Counted from the stretch's first letter, positions 35,326 to 45,255 are shown. The stretch is DNA of 64,000 nt from Dyadobacter sp. CY356 (GCF_021440195.1 NZ_JAJTSZ010000005.1:248001-312000); one strand, 5' to 3'. Numbers and translations are program-made. Notes: a model not told the origin generated them from the sequence alone.

Positions 35326-35839
35326 TTATGGCAATACATTAACAAACTCAAATGGGCAGTGGTAGATTTAAATTACAGCTCGTAGTAACTTTGATTCTTC
35401 ATCATAGTACTTAATCCTCGTTGCCAAATCACAGTTAGCACTTCTAATCTACAAAATGTAAATACTCCATGTGATGGACCAACCCAATAAGAAATAGTGC
35501 CATCACGAACACACTATCAGTTTTCTTACTAAGATTAATCTTTCAACATAGTACATCACCTTTAAATCCAATGTGCTTAATATTTTCCTTTGCTAGTCTT
35601 TACTCCAACAAAGCCTTCTTACTGCCACAATTATATTTTGCTTAGAATAAGAATGACATCAGAATTTCTCTCATTTTGTATGTAATACGAAGTAATTTTA
35701 CAATATTGTAAAATAAATATTACATTAAATATTCATATTATATATAACTAAATTGTTAATTATTAATATTTCATTGGTTACATTGCTAATTATCGAGAAA
35801 TTAGTTGTGTTAAATTATCTCACAACTCAATTTTTTTTT
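35326..35839. other. AT-rich gap upstream of the repeat-bracketed lipoprotein gene
   Basis: 514 nt without a credible reading frame on either strand. The only strong structure is the 18-bp palindrome at 35696-35713. Base composition is visibly more AT-rich than the neighbouring genes. Confidence 0.6.
35696..35713. promoter_or_regulatory. 18-bp perfect palindrome, possible operator
   Basis: TTTTACAATATTGTAAAA, a perfect dyad 127 nt before the likely start of the lipoprotein gene at 35840. It is typical in size and symmetry of dimeric-regulator operators, but I know no regulator for it. Confidence 0.5.
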
Positions 35840-37348
35840 ATGAAACAAATGTACCGTGCTGGCTTCGGTCTGGCAGTAGTTTTGAGTTTATCGTTATTTT
35901 CCTGTAAGGAAGATACGAATGTTACAGATGTTGTTGAAAAAGCAATTTCTGATGAAGAGAAAATAGAAGTGGGAGAAGTTGCCAAACTAGAATTTTCAAA
36001 AGCACTCGCTAAGGCACTTCAAGAAAATGATGTGAGAGCCTTTTTAAAGAACGAAGCCCTAAGCCAGTATGACGGCGATTATGATGTATTATATGCCCTC
36101 GTAAAAAATAAGACACTTGCCAACGGAGAGACATTTGAACAAAGACTTTCTAAGCATGCAATGTCAGCTGATTATAAGACATGGAGTGAAAGAGCACCAT
36201 TGATGACTATTTTTGTTCCTGACTTAAAGGAATTTTCTGTTAAAACATGGGATTTGAACACTCAAATTCCCGATGTTGTGATTGACAACAGTCATTTGAA
36301 AGAAAAGCCATCTGATAAACTTGTTGCTATCTCTTCTGATCTTAAACAGTATGAAGTCGATTCTAAAGTAGCACCTTCTTTTCCCGTTGTAGTCATCAAG
36401 GAGAATGAAAGGATAATTGCTAAGAGTAAACTGAATCAAACGGCTAAAAAGACAGCTACTCTATTTGAAGAAAACTCTAAACAAGTGATTAATGAAAACG
36501 ATACCCATTCATTTTACTTTATTGGAGATGTAAATCCAAAAACAGCAAATAAAAATAATGCTCGTACGACTTCCCAGTCGGCACTTGATGTCATACAAAG
36601 CTTCAACTATCACAAGAGCCAATACCCTAATGAACCCGGAAGCCAACGTGATTGGGTTTATTATCGGATTTGGCCGAAGTATAACGACATTGAATTAGTC
36701 AACCCAAATATTAATGGCGGAGTAGACTATGATTGGAGTAAAGGTGTTTTTGGGGATTATTATTCTGAAAGAATAACTGGATTTAAATTTGATTCTGCTC
36801 TTGGGATTCAGGCAGTAACTGATAGTTGGACTGAGGGAAATCTTGAATTCCATTTGATACTTGCTTTTATTCATAGGGACGGAGGGATAACAACAGATAC
36901 AAAGGTGTTTTTCTGTACTCCTGATCAACTAAGAGATAGTAGTGGGAATCCTGTAAATTTTAATCCGAATACAGAATTAATGGCATGGGACATATATCGA
37001 TACGGTGATGAATGGAAGTTTTCGGTAATGGAACATGATGCAGGAGGATCTACTACTAAAACTGTATCAGCAAAATCAAATTTTGGTTTAAATTTTGAAG
37101 TTAATGCCACGATCTTAAAGATTGGAGCAAAATTTGGAGCTTCTGCTACTTTTGAAAAATCCAATTCAACGGTAGTTATGGTTAATTCTGAATCAGACCA
37201 ACTCGGTGACGCCAGAATATTGTTCGATAACCCCGTAATTATACCAGGTGGGGACGTAAGGTATACCTTTGGTACTGGTGCTGTAAATATTTCAATTGAA
37301 CCAGTCTTAAAAATTAATGATCCTAGGCCATACCCATATGTAGATTAG
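35840..37348 (+). CDS. Lipoprotein of unknown function, in repeat-bracketed segment
   Basis: 502 residues from the ATG at 35840, chosen because MKQMYRAGFGLAVVLSLSLFSCKED gives a lipoprotein signal (FSC, then the acidic KED expected of a surface-export signal). The earlier TTG at 35753 would add an unconvincing hydrophobic lead. The N-terminal third is helical and charged (EEKIEVGEVAKLEFSKALAKALQENDVR); the rest is beta-rich with DGGITTDTKVFFCTPDQL and a final strand region NFGLNFEVNATILKIGAKFGASATFEKS. I recognise no family. The gene lies between two copies of a 58-bp direct repeat in an AT-rich segment, so it may be a recent acquisition. Confidence 0.85.
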   Translation: MKQMYRAGFGLAVVLSLSLFSCKEDTNVTDVVEKAISDEEKIEVGEVAKLEFSKALAKALQENDVRAFLKNEALSQYDGDYDVLYALVKNKTLANGETFEQRLSKHAMSADYKTWSERAPLMTIFVPDLKEFSVKTWDLNTQIPDVVIDNSHLKEKPSDKLVAISSDLKQYEVDSKVAPSFPVVVIKENERIIAKSKLNQTAKKTATLFEENSKQVINENDTHSFYFIGDVNPKTANKNNARTTSQSALDVIQSFNYHKSQYPNEPGSQRDWVYYRIWPKYNDIELVNPNINGGVDYDWSKGVFGDYYSERITGFKFDSALGIQAVTDSWTEGNLEFHLILAFIHRDGGITTDTKVFFCTPDQLRDSSGNPVNFNPNTELMAWDIYRYGDEWKFSVMEHDAGGSTTKTVSAKSNFGLNFEVNATILKIGAKFGASATFEKSNSTVVMVNSESDQLGDARILFDNPVIIPGGDVRYTFGTGAVNISIEPVLKINDPRPYPYVD

Positions 37349-37372
37349 GACAAACTCATAAAGACACTATCC

Positions 37373-37430
37373 TAATTGGTGTCAGAATTTAAAAAGACCG
37401 GAGGCATTTGCTTCCGGTCTTTTTGCTGTT
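37373..37430 (+). repeat. 58-bp direct repeat, copy 2, containing a terminator
   Basis: Near-identical to 35268-35325 (one mismatch). The two copies bracket 2.05 kb holding the unknown lipoprotein gene. Confidence 0.9.
37391..37424 (+). terminator. Terminator of the unknown lipoprotein gene
   Basis: The same 12-bp AAAAAGACCGGA / TCCGGTCTTTTT hairpin as at 35286-35319, 42 nt after the gene stop. Confidence 0.88.
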
Positions 37431-37589
37431 AAACAGAGTCATTTTATAAAATAACCCTACATTTCGGTGTAACTTTTGTTTTCCTTCGTTTAATGAAATA
37501 TCTTCGGAACTTTGTTTTGACAATAATTACAAAGCGTTAGATAATATTCCTTAAACCTCCTCAATAACCCACTTTATTTATTAAGTTTC

Positions 37590-38210
37590 ATGTCCGAATT
37601 TCAAGCTTACTTTCAATTAGGTTTTGATCATATAACAGATTCCAATGGCTACGACCATATACTATTCATCGTTGCCCTTTGCACAATTTACACACTTGTT
37701 GACTGGAAAAAAGTAATCATCCTGGTTACTGCTTTTACCATCGGGCATTCAATCACACTTGCCCTGGCAACCATGGGAATGATTTCGATCCGTCCTGATG
37801 TTATCGAATTATTGATTCCGGTTACTATTCTTATCACAGCCATTCTTAACTTTTTCCATAAAACCCCTAAAACTTCCTATGTCAAAGAAAAAACATACAG
37901 CTCACGTTATCCGCTTGCTCTGACTTTCGGCCTAATTCATGGCCTGGGGTTTTCCAACTATCTGCGGGCATTGCTTGGCAAAGAAGCTGACATCCTGAAT
38001 CCGTTACTGGGATTTAACATCGGACTGGAAATTGGTCAGCTGATCATTGTCCTGATCATACTGTCGGTTTCTTTTGTTATGATCGAATTGTTCCGTTTGT
38101 CCAAATTGAAATGGAACGACATTCTTTCCGGAATAATTGCCGGAATGGCACTTTCACTTATTCTTAACAACATGCTTTTTAAAGAAATCATGGGATTATC
38201 ATTAAATTAA
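37590..38210 (+). CDS. HupE/UreJ family membrane protein
   Basis: 206 residues with about six membrane helices. The first part reads YFQLGFDHITDSNGYDHILFIVALCTIYTL, with the GxDHxL motif of HupE/UreJ_2 proteins, followed by TAFTIGHSITLALA and LTFGLIHGLGFSNYLR. Histidines in the membrane helices (DHI, GHS, IHG) could bind metal ions. HupE/UreJ proteins are proposed Ni/Co or other metal permeases near hydrogenases or ureases, but many copies in Bacteroidota are away from those genes, as here. The M1 peptidase gene starts 31 nt downstream. Confidence 0.88.
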   Translation: MSEFQAYFQLGFDHITDSNGYDHILFIVALCTIYTLVDWKKVIILVTAFTIGHSITLALATMGMISIRPDVIELLIPVTILITAILNFFHKTPKTSYVKEKTYSSRYPLALTFGLIHGLGFSNYLRALLGKEADILNPLLGFNIGLEIGQLIIVLIILSVSFVMIELFRLSKLKWNDILSGIIAGMALSLILNNMLFKEIMGLSLN

Positions 38211-38241
38211 CCACAACTACTGAATAACACTCCAATTATCT

Positions 38242-40620
38242 ATGAAACAACTGTTTTTACCCTTTCTGCTGCTGCTTTCACTGGCTGTAAATGCCCAGCA
38301 GATGCCAACATCACCTAATTACAAGGCAAATGATCGTTTTGAACAATTAGGAACTGTGTTGCCAACGCCCAATACTTATCGCACGGCTTCGGGTGCGCCA
38401 GGCAAAGAATACTGGCAGATGCGTGCAGATTATGACATCAAAGTTGAACTTGATGACGAAAAACGCCGTATCATCGGTTCTGAATCCATTACATTTTTCA
38501 ATAATTCCCCGGATGAATTAAAATACATCTGGCTGCAATTGGAACAGAATTTGTTCAAAAAAGACGGAATAGGTGCAACAACCCGTACCGGAAGTATCAA
38601 TGAAAAAGGCATGAGTACAGGCCAGCTTCAAAACCTGAACAATGGCCGTGGTTCTTCTCTTGATCCAAAAGTGGAATATGGTTATGAAATCAAGAAAGTA
38701 AAAGACAAAGCCGGAAACGCGCTTCCTTTTACGATCAACAATACCATGATGCGTATTGACCTGCCAACGCCATTGAAGCCTGGGACAAGTATTGTTTTTG
38801 GTGTGGATTGGGCTTATAATATTACCGAATATTATGGCCGCAGCGGATATGAATTTTTCCCGAAAGACGGAAATTCAAACTATTTCATCGCGCACTGGTT
38901 CCCTCGTTTGGCACCATATGACGATGTAAACGGATGGAACCACAAACAATTCCTTGGACAAGGGGAGTTTGCTTTGATTTTCGGAAATTACAAAGTAGCA
39001 ATTACCACACCGGCTGACCACATTGTTGCAGCATCAGGTGAGTGCCAGAATTATGCAGCAGTTTTGACCGCAACGCAAAAACAACGTTTGAAACAGGCAG
39101 AAACTTCTAAAACGCCGGTAATCATTGTTACACAAGCCGAAGCTGAAAAAGCTGAGAAACGTGAAAACAAATCGGTTGGTAAGAAAACCTGGATTTACAA
39201 AGCGGATAACGTTCGTGATTTTGCTTTTTCAAGCAGCCGGAAATTTATCTGGGATGCGATGCAGAGTGATGTATACAAAAACGGAAAGAAAATCTGGTGT
39301 ATGTCATTTTATCCGAAAGAAGGAAATCCGCTTTGGGAACAATATTCAACCCGCGCCGTTGCCCATACTTTGAAATCTTATGGTAACCGTACTTTTGAAT
39401 ATCCTTATCCGGTTGCGATTTCTTGCCATGCTACACAAGGCGGCGGTATGGAATATCCGATGATCAGCTTTAACGGCGGTCGTCCGGAAGAAGACGGAAC
39501 ATATAGCGAGCAGGTGAAATATGGTATGATCGGTGTGATCATCCACGAAGTTGGACACAACTTTTTCCCGATGATCGTGAATTCTGATGAGCGCCAATGG
39601 GCATGGATGGATGAAGGTTTGAATACTTTCTGCCAGTATCTTGCCGAAAAAGAATGGGATTTCAATTACCCGTCACGTCGCGGCGAACCGATGTTTATCA
39701 CGGATTATATGGCTTCTGACAAATCGGTTCTTTCACCAATCATGTCATCTGCTGAAAACGTAATCGGACTTGGACCAAACGCTTATGCAAAACCTGCAAC
39801 GGCATTGAACATTTTGCGCGAAACCGTTATGGGCAGAGAGCAATTTGACCATGCGTTTAAAGAATATGCTACACGCTGGAGATTTAAGAGCCCGACTCCA
39901 TCTGACTTTTTCCGTACGATGGAAGATGCCTCAGGTGTGGATCTTGACTGGTTCTGGAAAGGCTGGTTTTATGGTGTAGAACCTGTTGACCAGGATCTGG
40001 TAAGTGTTAACTGGTTTAGCATCGATACGCAGAATCCTGCTATTGAAAAGGAAATTGCCCGTAAAGATGCAGCGGCAAAATCACAAACGATCAGTAAGAT
40101 CCGCGACGCTGCCGACAAATCGAAAACTGTGGTAGCGCAGGATTCAACCATGGCTGACTTCTACAATTCTTATGATCCGTACAAAGTAACCGATACAGAT
40201 AAGAAGAAATATGAGGATTACCTGGCTACGTTAACCCCTGGTGAAAAAGAGCTTGTTCAGAAAAATACAAATTTCTATACGCTTTCGATCAAGAACAAAG
40301 GCGGTTTGCCGATGCCGGTTATTGTGAAAATGGGCTTTGAAGATGGTACAGATTCTCTCGTAACTTTCCCGGCAGAAATCTGGCGTTTCAACGATCAGCA
40401 AATTTCAAAAGTTCTTTCTACTTCCAAAAAAGTAGTTCAATGGACGTTGGATCCTTACTACCAGATTGCTGATATTGATACAGAAAACAACTCTTATCCA
40501 AGAGTTGCAAAACCAACACGTTTCCAGATTTTCAAACAATCACAAATGCGTCGTCAGCCAAATCCTATGCAGCAGCAGGGAACGGGCGCAGGAAAAGTAG
40601 GTGGAGCACCCAAGAATTAG
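38242..40620 (+). CDS. Secreted M1-family zinc aminopeptidase-like metallopeptidase
   Basis: 792 residues with a signal peptide (MKQLFLPFLLLLSLAVNAQ). The M1 catalytic site is intact: HEVGHNFF (residues about 436-443), then WMDEGLNTFCQYLAE with the third zinc ligand Glu, and a GGGMEYPMISF motif which is the GxMEN-like exopeptidase segment in altered form. The long N-terminal beta saddle and C-terminal helical region are present. It likely trims peptides in the periplasm. The proline/glutamine-rich end (RRQPNPMQQQGTGAGK) is probably disordered. Common in Bacteroidota. Confidence 0.93.
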   Translation: MKQLFLPFLLLLSLAVNAQQMPTSPNYKANDRFEQLGTVLPTPNTYRTASGAPGKEYWQMRADYDIKVELDDEKRRIIGSESITFFNNSPDELKYIWLQLEQNLFKKDGIGATTRTGSINEKGMSTGQLQNLNNGRGSSLDPKVEYGYEIKKVKDKAGNALPFTINNTMMRIDLPTPLKPGTSIVFGVDWAYNITEYYGRSGYEFFPKDGNSNYFIAHWFPRLAPYDDVNGWNHKQFLGQGEFALIFGNYKVAITTPADHIVAASGECQNYAAVLTATQKQRLKQAETSKTPVIIVTQAEAEKAEKRENKSVGKKTWIYKADNVRDFAFSSSRKFIWDAMQSDVYKNGKKIWCMSFYPKEGNPLWEQYSTRAVAHTLKSYGNRTFEYPYPVAISCHATQGGGMEYPMISFNGGRPEEDGTYSEQVKYGMIGVIIHEVGHNFFPMIVNSDERQWAWMDEGLNTFCQYLAEKEWDFNYPSRRGEPMFITDYMASDKSVLSPIMSSAENVIGLGPNAYAKPATALNILRETVMGREQFDHAFKEYATRWRFKSPTPSDFFRTMEDASGVDLDWFWKGWFYGVEPVDQDLVSVNWFSIDTQNPAIEKEIARKDAAAKSQTISKIRDAADKSKTVVAQDSTMADFYNSYDPYKVTDTDKKKYEDYLATLTPGEKELVQKNTNFYTLSIKNKGGLPMPVIVKMGFEDGTDSLVTFPAEIWRFNDQQISKVLSTSKKVVQWTLDPYYQIADIDTENNSYPRVAKPTRFQIFKQSQMRRQPNPMQQQGTGAGKVGGAPKN

Positions 40621-40642
40621 AAAATACAAACTAACAGTTAAG

Positions 40643-40681
40643 AAAATCCCTCTTTGTATTGATCATACGGAGAGGGATTTT
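40643..40681 (+). terminator. Terminator after the M1 peptidase gene
   Basis: An 11-bp stem AAAATCCCTCT / AGAGGGATTTT with a 17-nt loop, followed by TATTT, 22 nt past the stop. Confidence 0.85.
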
Positions 40682-40808
40682 TATTTAATTGATACTTCAA
40701 TGGCCTGATTCCGCTTTCTTTGGGTACAAGAAATATTGACAATATTGTTCCGGAACAGCGTAGTTATTAAATTCATTTTACGACGATTTATTCTTAAAAA
40801 TAATACAC

Positions 40809-41762
40809 ATGAACATTGTCATTTTAGACGGCTATACTTTAAATCCCGGTGATCTGGACTGGGCACCGATTTCGAAGCTGGGAAATACTACCATTTATGA
40901 TCGTTCAAAAGCCGGAGAAATTGTTGAAAGAGCAAAAAATGCTGACGTTATTCTGGTTAATAAAGTAGTGCTCAATGATACACTGCTAAGTCGGTTACCA
41001 AAATTGAAATACATTGGCGTTTGCGCAACTGGTTATAACAACATTGATATAGTTGCAACAAAAAAACATGGCGTCATAGTCACCAATGTAAAAGCATATG
41101 GCCCGGCATCTGTCGCGCAGCATACTTTTGCATTACTGCTGGCTTTGGTTAACCGTATAGAAACACACAGCCAAAGTGTATTTCATGGCGACTGGTCTAC
41201 CTCGGCTGACTTTGCTTACTGGAAAACTCCGCTGGTAGAATTGGCAGGAAAAACGATGGGATTAATCGGGCTGGGTGATATTGGTTCTCAGGTAGCAGGC
41301 ATTGCACTTGCTTTTGGCATGAAGGTAATTGCCCATCGGAAAAATCCCGGTCAAACGGAAAATCCTAATATTGAAATGGTAGCTCTGGAAGAACTTTTTA
41401 AAAGAAGCGATGTGATCAGTCTGCATTGCCCGCTGACGGATGAGACAAAAAACATCATCAACAAAAACAGTTTATTGATGATGAAGCCAGTTTCTTACTT
41501 ACTAAATACCGGACGAGGACCACTTATAAATGAACAAGACCTGGCAGAAGCACTGGCAAATAAAACCATAGCAGGTGCCGGACTGGACGTTCTATCGTCT
41601 GAGCCTCCTGTTTCCACAAATCCTTTGTTAAATGCTCCTAACTGTGTGATTACCCCGCATATTGCATGGGCTTCTTTTGAATCAAGAGGGAGATTACTTC
41701 AAATGGTTGCGGATAATCTGAGTGCTTTTATTGAAGGAAATCCATGTAATACCGTTGAATAA
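40809..41762 (+). CDS. D-2-hydroxyacid dehydrogenase (glycerate/hydroxypyruvate type)
   Basis: 317 residues. NAD-binding fold MGLIGLGDIGSQVAGIALAFGMKV with the GxGxxG motif, and the catalytic triad Arg in LLNTGRGPLI, Glu in LSSEPP, and His in VITPHIAWAS. The substrate half starts MNIVILDGYTLNPGDLDWAP, a start typical for hydroxypyruvate reductase/glycerate dehydrogenase-like members. The exact substrate is uncertain. It stands alone, downstream of the M1 peptidase terminator. Confidence 0.92.
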   Translation: MNIVILDGYTLNPGDLDWAPISKLGNTTIYDRSKAGEIVERAKNADVILVNKVVLNDTLLSRLPKLKYIGVCATGYNNIDIVATKKHGVIVTNVKAYGPASVAQHTFALLLALVNRIETHSQSVFHGDWSTSADFAYWKTPLVELAGKTMGLIGLGDIGSQVAGIALAFGMKVIAHRKNPGQTENPNIEMVALEELFKRSDVISLHCPLTDETKNIINKNSLLMMKPVSYLLNTGRGPLINEQDLAEALANKTIAGAGLDVLSSEPPVSTNPLLNAPNCVITPHIAWASFESRGRLLQMVADNLSAFIEGNPCNTVE

Positions 41763-41973
41763 CTTTTCGTAGATTTTAAATCATAATTTACTCTAAATAA
41801 GTAATTTAGAAGAAAAAAAACTGACAGGGAAGTTACCTTTCGCAAACCTCTATTTCCGGAATTTCTGCAAATCAGCAGTCGGGATAAGATCAGGCAGTGT
41901 ACTATTCCACCTTTTCTTATTGCGAATAATTAGCCTGTACAATACAATTTTATCAATATAACCTGCTCTCTAT

Positions 41974-43968
41974 ATGAAATTTAAATTTACTCCCGAATTA
42001 CAATTTTATCGTTGTTACATTTTAGCTCTGGCAGTTGTTTTCTTCATTGCCACCGTAACTTCTGCTCAGCCCATTACTTCCATCATACAATCCAACATTC
42101 CCATAATTATCATTAACCCTGGTAATGTGGAGATTCCAAATGATCCGAAAGTAACAGCAAGTTTCAAAATTATCGGTGCCGATGGAGAAGGTTTTTACAG
42201 TTATAACAGACCTTCATTTACAGATATATATCAGTATGAAGGCCAGATCGGTATTGAAATCAGAGGTAATACTTCAACCGAATGGCCTAAAAAATCTTAT
42301 GGTTTTGAAACCCGTGACGCTGCCGGCGCCACCATTGATGTTTCTTTATTTGGTATGCCTGCCGAATCAGATTGGGTTTTGAATGCTTGTTATGGTGATA
42401 AATCATTTATACGCGAGGTACTAGCCCAGCAAATGTACCGCCAAACAGGACGTTATGCGCCACGCACACAATACGTTGAAGTATTTTTACAGACCAACGG
42501 GGCTATGACTTACATGGGGGTTTACATTTTTATGGAAAAAGTCAAGCGTGGTGCTGATCGTGTCAGTATTAAAAAACTTAGCGAAACAGATTCTGATCCT
42601 GCTAAAATAACCGGTGGTTTTCTTTTACAAGTCGGAGAAGACGAACCTGAGAAATGGACCTCAGGTATTTCCCCAAATAATAATCCTTCAAACCCTAAAC
42701 CCATCTATCACGTAGAATATCCGAAGCTGGAAAAATATACCAACGCAACAAATAAGGCACTGCAGTTTAATTACATCAAAGGATTCGTCGACAATTTTGA
42801 ACAGGCTTTGAATGGAGCTAATTTTAAGGATGTAGCGACAGGTTACAGAAAATATCTGGATGTAGATTCAATGGTTGATTATCTGCTTCTTCAGGAATTT
42901 ACCAAAAATTCTGATAACTGGCGGGCCAGTACCTTTTTTTACAAAAAGAGAAATGATGAAGGCGGATTATTAAATATGGGCGCGCCATGGGATTTTGATA
43001 AATCAATGGGCAATCAGCAATGGTGTTACGAGCTGAGTGTTTTACCAACCGATTCGTGGGCATGGAAATTTAATTCTTACTGCCCGGATCGACCTCCATT
43101 GACAGTTTCATGGCCGGAGAAAATTTTAAATGATTGTTATTTCGTTCAAAAACTGGTGACCCGTTATAAACAACTACGACTTACTGTCTGGAGTGATGCC
43201 AATGTACAAAGCTTCGTTGAAGCTCAAAGCGACGTATTGAAAAGTAAAAATGCCATAAACAGAAATTTCACCAAATGGCAAACGCTTGAGACCGGTATTA
43301 TGTACAATGAACATTATAGTTTGGCCGGTAATACACCACAGAAAGAAGTTGATTATTTAAAAACATGGCTTCAGCAACATCTTGCATGGATGGACTCCAA
43401 TATTGCAACCATCACATCCACTGATTGCTCAACAGCGTTGCCGGTTACTTACAAAAGTTTTCAGGCAAATAAAGAAGATGACAATGTTATTATTACCTGG
43501 GTGACGACTTCAGAAAGCAATAACAAACGCTTTGAAGTACAAAGAAGCAAAGATGGTTTGCTTTTTGCAAAAATTGGCCTGGTGGAAGGAAGGGGAGATT
43601 CTGAAAGTGAAATTAAATATCAGTTTATTGATTCTAATCCGGAGATTGGAATTAACTACTACCGTCTCAGTCAGATTGATTTCAGTGGTAGCGAAGAGTT
43701 GTCCAGAACCATTGGGGTAAATTTTGAAAAGCCTGCAACCTCACCCTACTTATATCCAAATCCTGCCACGAAGGAAATTAATCTGAAAGATGTAACTCCC
43801 GGATCTATCATTACAATCATGGACAGCAATGGCAGGGTATTTATTAAAACAACTTCAAATAATCCCGAATTAAATTTGTCTGTTAATAACTTATCAAACC
43901 AGACTTACTATTTGACAATTGATGATAAAACGAATATAAAATCCTTCACTTTAATCATTAATCATTAG
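41974..43968 (+). CDS. CotH kinase-family secreted protein with T9SS sorting domain
   Basis: 664 residues. A signal peptide (hydrophobic core, cleavage after TSAQ) precedes a CotH domain: IEIRGNTSTEWPKKSYGFETRD, then VFLQTNGAMTYMGVYIFMEKVKRG and the kinase-like LLNMGAPWDFDKSMGN. CotH proteins phosphorylate spore coat proteins in Bacillus; bacterial secreted relatives are often surface carbohydrate-linked or of unknown role. A C-terminal fibronectin-like stretch (LPVTYKSFQANKEDDNVIITWVTTSE) leads to a T9SS type A tail (SPYLYPNPATKEINL...), so it is exported and surface-attached through PorU. It converges with the histidine kinase gene, overlapping by 4 nt. Confidence 0.92.
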   Translation: MKFKFTPELQFYRCYILALAVVFFIATVTSAQPITSIIQSNIPIIIINPGNVEIPNDPKVTASFKIIGADGEGFYSYNRPSFTDIYQYEGQIGIEIRGNTSTEWPKKSYGFETRDAAGATIDVSLFGMPAESDWVLNACYGDKSFIREVLAQQMYRQTGRYAPRTQYVEVFLQTNGAMTYMGVYIFMEKVKRGADRVSIKKLSETDSDPAKITGGFLLQVGEDEPEKWTSGISPNNNPSNPKPIYHVEYPKLEKYTNATNKALQFNYIKGFVDNFEQALNGANFKDVATGYRKYLDVDSMVDYLLLQEFTKNSDNWRASTFFYKKRNDEGGLLNMGAPWDFDKSMGNQQWCYELSVLPTDSWAWKFNSYCPDRPPLTVSWPEKILNDCYFVQKLVTRYKQLRLTVWSDANVQSFVEAQSDVLKSKNAINRNFTKWQTLETGIMYNEHYSLAGNTPQKEVDYLKTWLQQHLAWMDSNIATITSTDCSTALPVTYKSFQANKEDDNVIITWVTTSESNNKRFEVQRSKDGLLFAKIGLVEGRGDSESEIKYQFIDSNPEIGINYYRLSQIDFSGSEELSRTIGVNFEKPATSPYLYPNPATKEINLKDVTPGSIITIMDSNGRVFIKTTSNNPELNLSVNNLSNQTYYLTIDDKTNIKSFTLIINH

Positions 43969-45248
43969 TCAATAATTTCAGGATGGCTGCTATACCGCAG
44001 GGGCAGGGTTATCACAAACTCGGAACCCACACCTTCTTTGCTGGTAGCGGTTATGCTGCCGTTATGTTTGTCAAGAATCTTTTTTGTGATGGCCAGTCCA
44101 ATTCCTGAACCCTCATATTTGTCCTTGGTATTGAGACGTTGAAATAGGGAGAATATCTTTTCTCCATATTTCTCGTCAAATCCAATTCCGTTATCCGATA
44201 CTGAGATGTAACAATCCGTCTCACCAGAATTTTCACCTGTTTTTACTGATTTTATTTTGATGACCGGGGTTTCATTGACCTTTGAAAATTTAAGCGCGTT
44301 CCCAATTAAATTTTGGAATACCTGCCGGATCTGCCCGTGATTTACTTCGATTTCGGGAAGATTGTCAATCTCAAACTTTGCCCCTTTGTCTTGTATCAAA
44401 AGCTCAAAATCATCCAGAACTTCCTGAACTACATCATTCAGGTTAGTCAGTTCAAACTGGCTGTTGTTAACAGCCAGCCCGGAATAACTCAAAATATCGA
44501 TGATCATCGTCCGCATACGACCCGATGACGCTATGATTTTTTCCAAATATTGCAGGCTTTCCTCCGGAAGTTCGTTAAAGTGTTTGCTTTTAAGCAAACC
44601 CGAAAAAATCAGGATTTTACGCAAGGGTTCCTGCAAATCATGAGATGCCACAGACGCAAACTGCTGCAAATCGTGATTACTCATTTTAAGCGCAAAATTT
44701 GTCTTTTCTAAACGTTCATTATTTAATTTCAAAAGTCGTTGAACTTCCTTTTGATAACTCAGATCGGTAATGATGATACTTAAAGATACACCTTCATCCA
44801 GTTGAAGTGTAGTAACAGAAAGCTGGCAAGGTATGAGGCTGTCATGGCTGCTGATTGAAAGCTCGAACTTACCATCCTGCGTCCAGCCTTTCCTGAATAT
44901 TTCCTGGTAGACATCCAGACAATTTTCAGCAATAAATTTATCAAATGACATGCCAATAACTTTTGAAAGCGGGAGGTCCACCATCGTAGCAAACATGGAA
45001 TTACAGTATAATATAATCCCGTCCTCGTTCAGCGTAACTGCGCCCTCATTCATTTTCTCAATAAAAACGCGATAGGTCTGATCCGCCGTTTTAAGCGTGT
45101 AAAGCTCGTGCCCGTCTTTACCTTTAACAACCAGCGCATCAATCTGGCCTGTACGTATTGCATGAATAATTTCGGTAGCTTCCTCCAATTGCCAGAGTAA
45201 GCTCTCGTTTTCCTTTACAAGCTGATCGTACGTTTTTACTGGATTCAT
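43965..45248 (-). CDS. PAS-domain histidine kinase of the Kai-type operon
   Basis: 427 residues, no membrane helix. The N-terminal coiled region (LVKENESLLWQLEEATEIIHAIRTG) precedes a PAS domain (TYRVFIEKMNEGAVTLNEDGIILYCNSMF). The kinase core has the H-box in QFASVASHDLQEPLRKIL, N-box NLIGNALKFSK, G1 DNGIGFDE and G2 GSGIGLAITKKIL. It is cytoplasmic. It is the last gene of kaiC-kaiB-kaiB-HK, 7 nt after the second kaiB stop, so it is the probable output kinase in place of cyanobacterial SasA, though it lacks a KaiB-like domain. A cognate response regulator is not in view. Confidence 0.93.
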   Translation of the reverse strand: MNPVKTYDQLVKENESLLWQLEEATEIIHAIRTGQIDALVVKGKDGHELYTLKTADQTYRVFIEKMNEGAVTLNEDGIILYCNSMFATMVDLPLSKVIGMSFDKFIAENCLDVYQEIFRKGWTQDGKFELSISSHDSLIPCQLSVTTLQLDEGVSLSIIITDLSYQKEVQRLLKLNNERLEKTNFALKMSNHDLQQFASVASHDLQEPLRKILIFSGLLKSKHFNELPEESLQYLEKIIASSGRMRTMIIDILSYSGLAVNNSQFELTNLNDVVQEVLDDFELLIQDKGAKFEIDNLPEIEVNHGQIRQVFQNLIGNALKFSKVNETPVIKIKSVKTGENSGETDCYISVSDNGIGFDEKYGEKIFSLFQRLNTKDKYEGSGIGLAITKKILDKHNGSITATSKEGVGSEFVITLPLRYSSHPEIID

Positions 45249-45255
45249 TAAATTG

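Noticed and set aside
43940..43990. Frameshift or gene fusion at the CotH/kinase junction
   Set aside because: The genes are convergent and overlap by only 4 nt with both stops intact.
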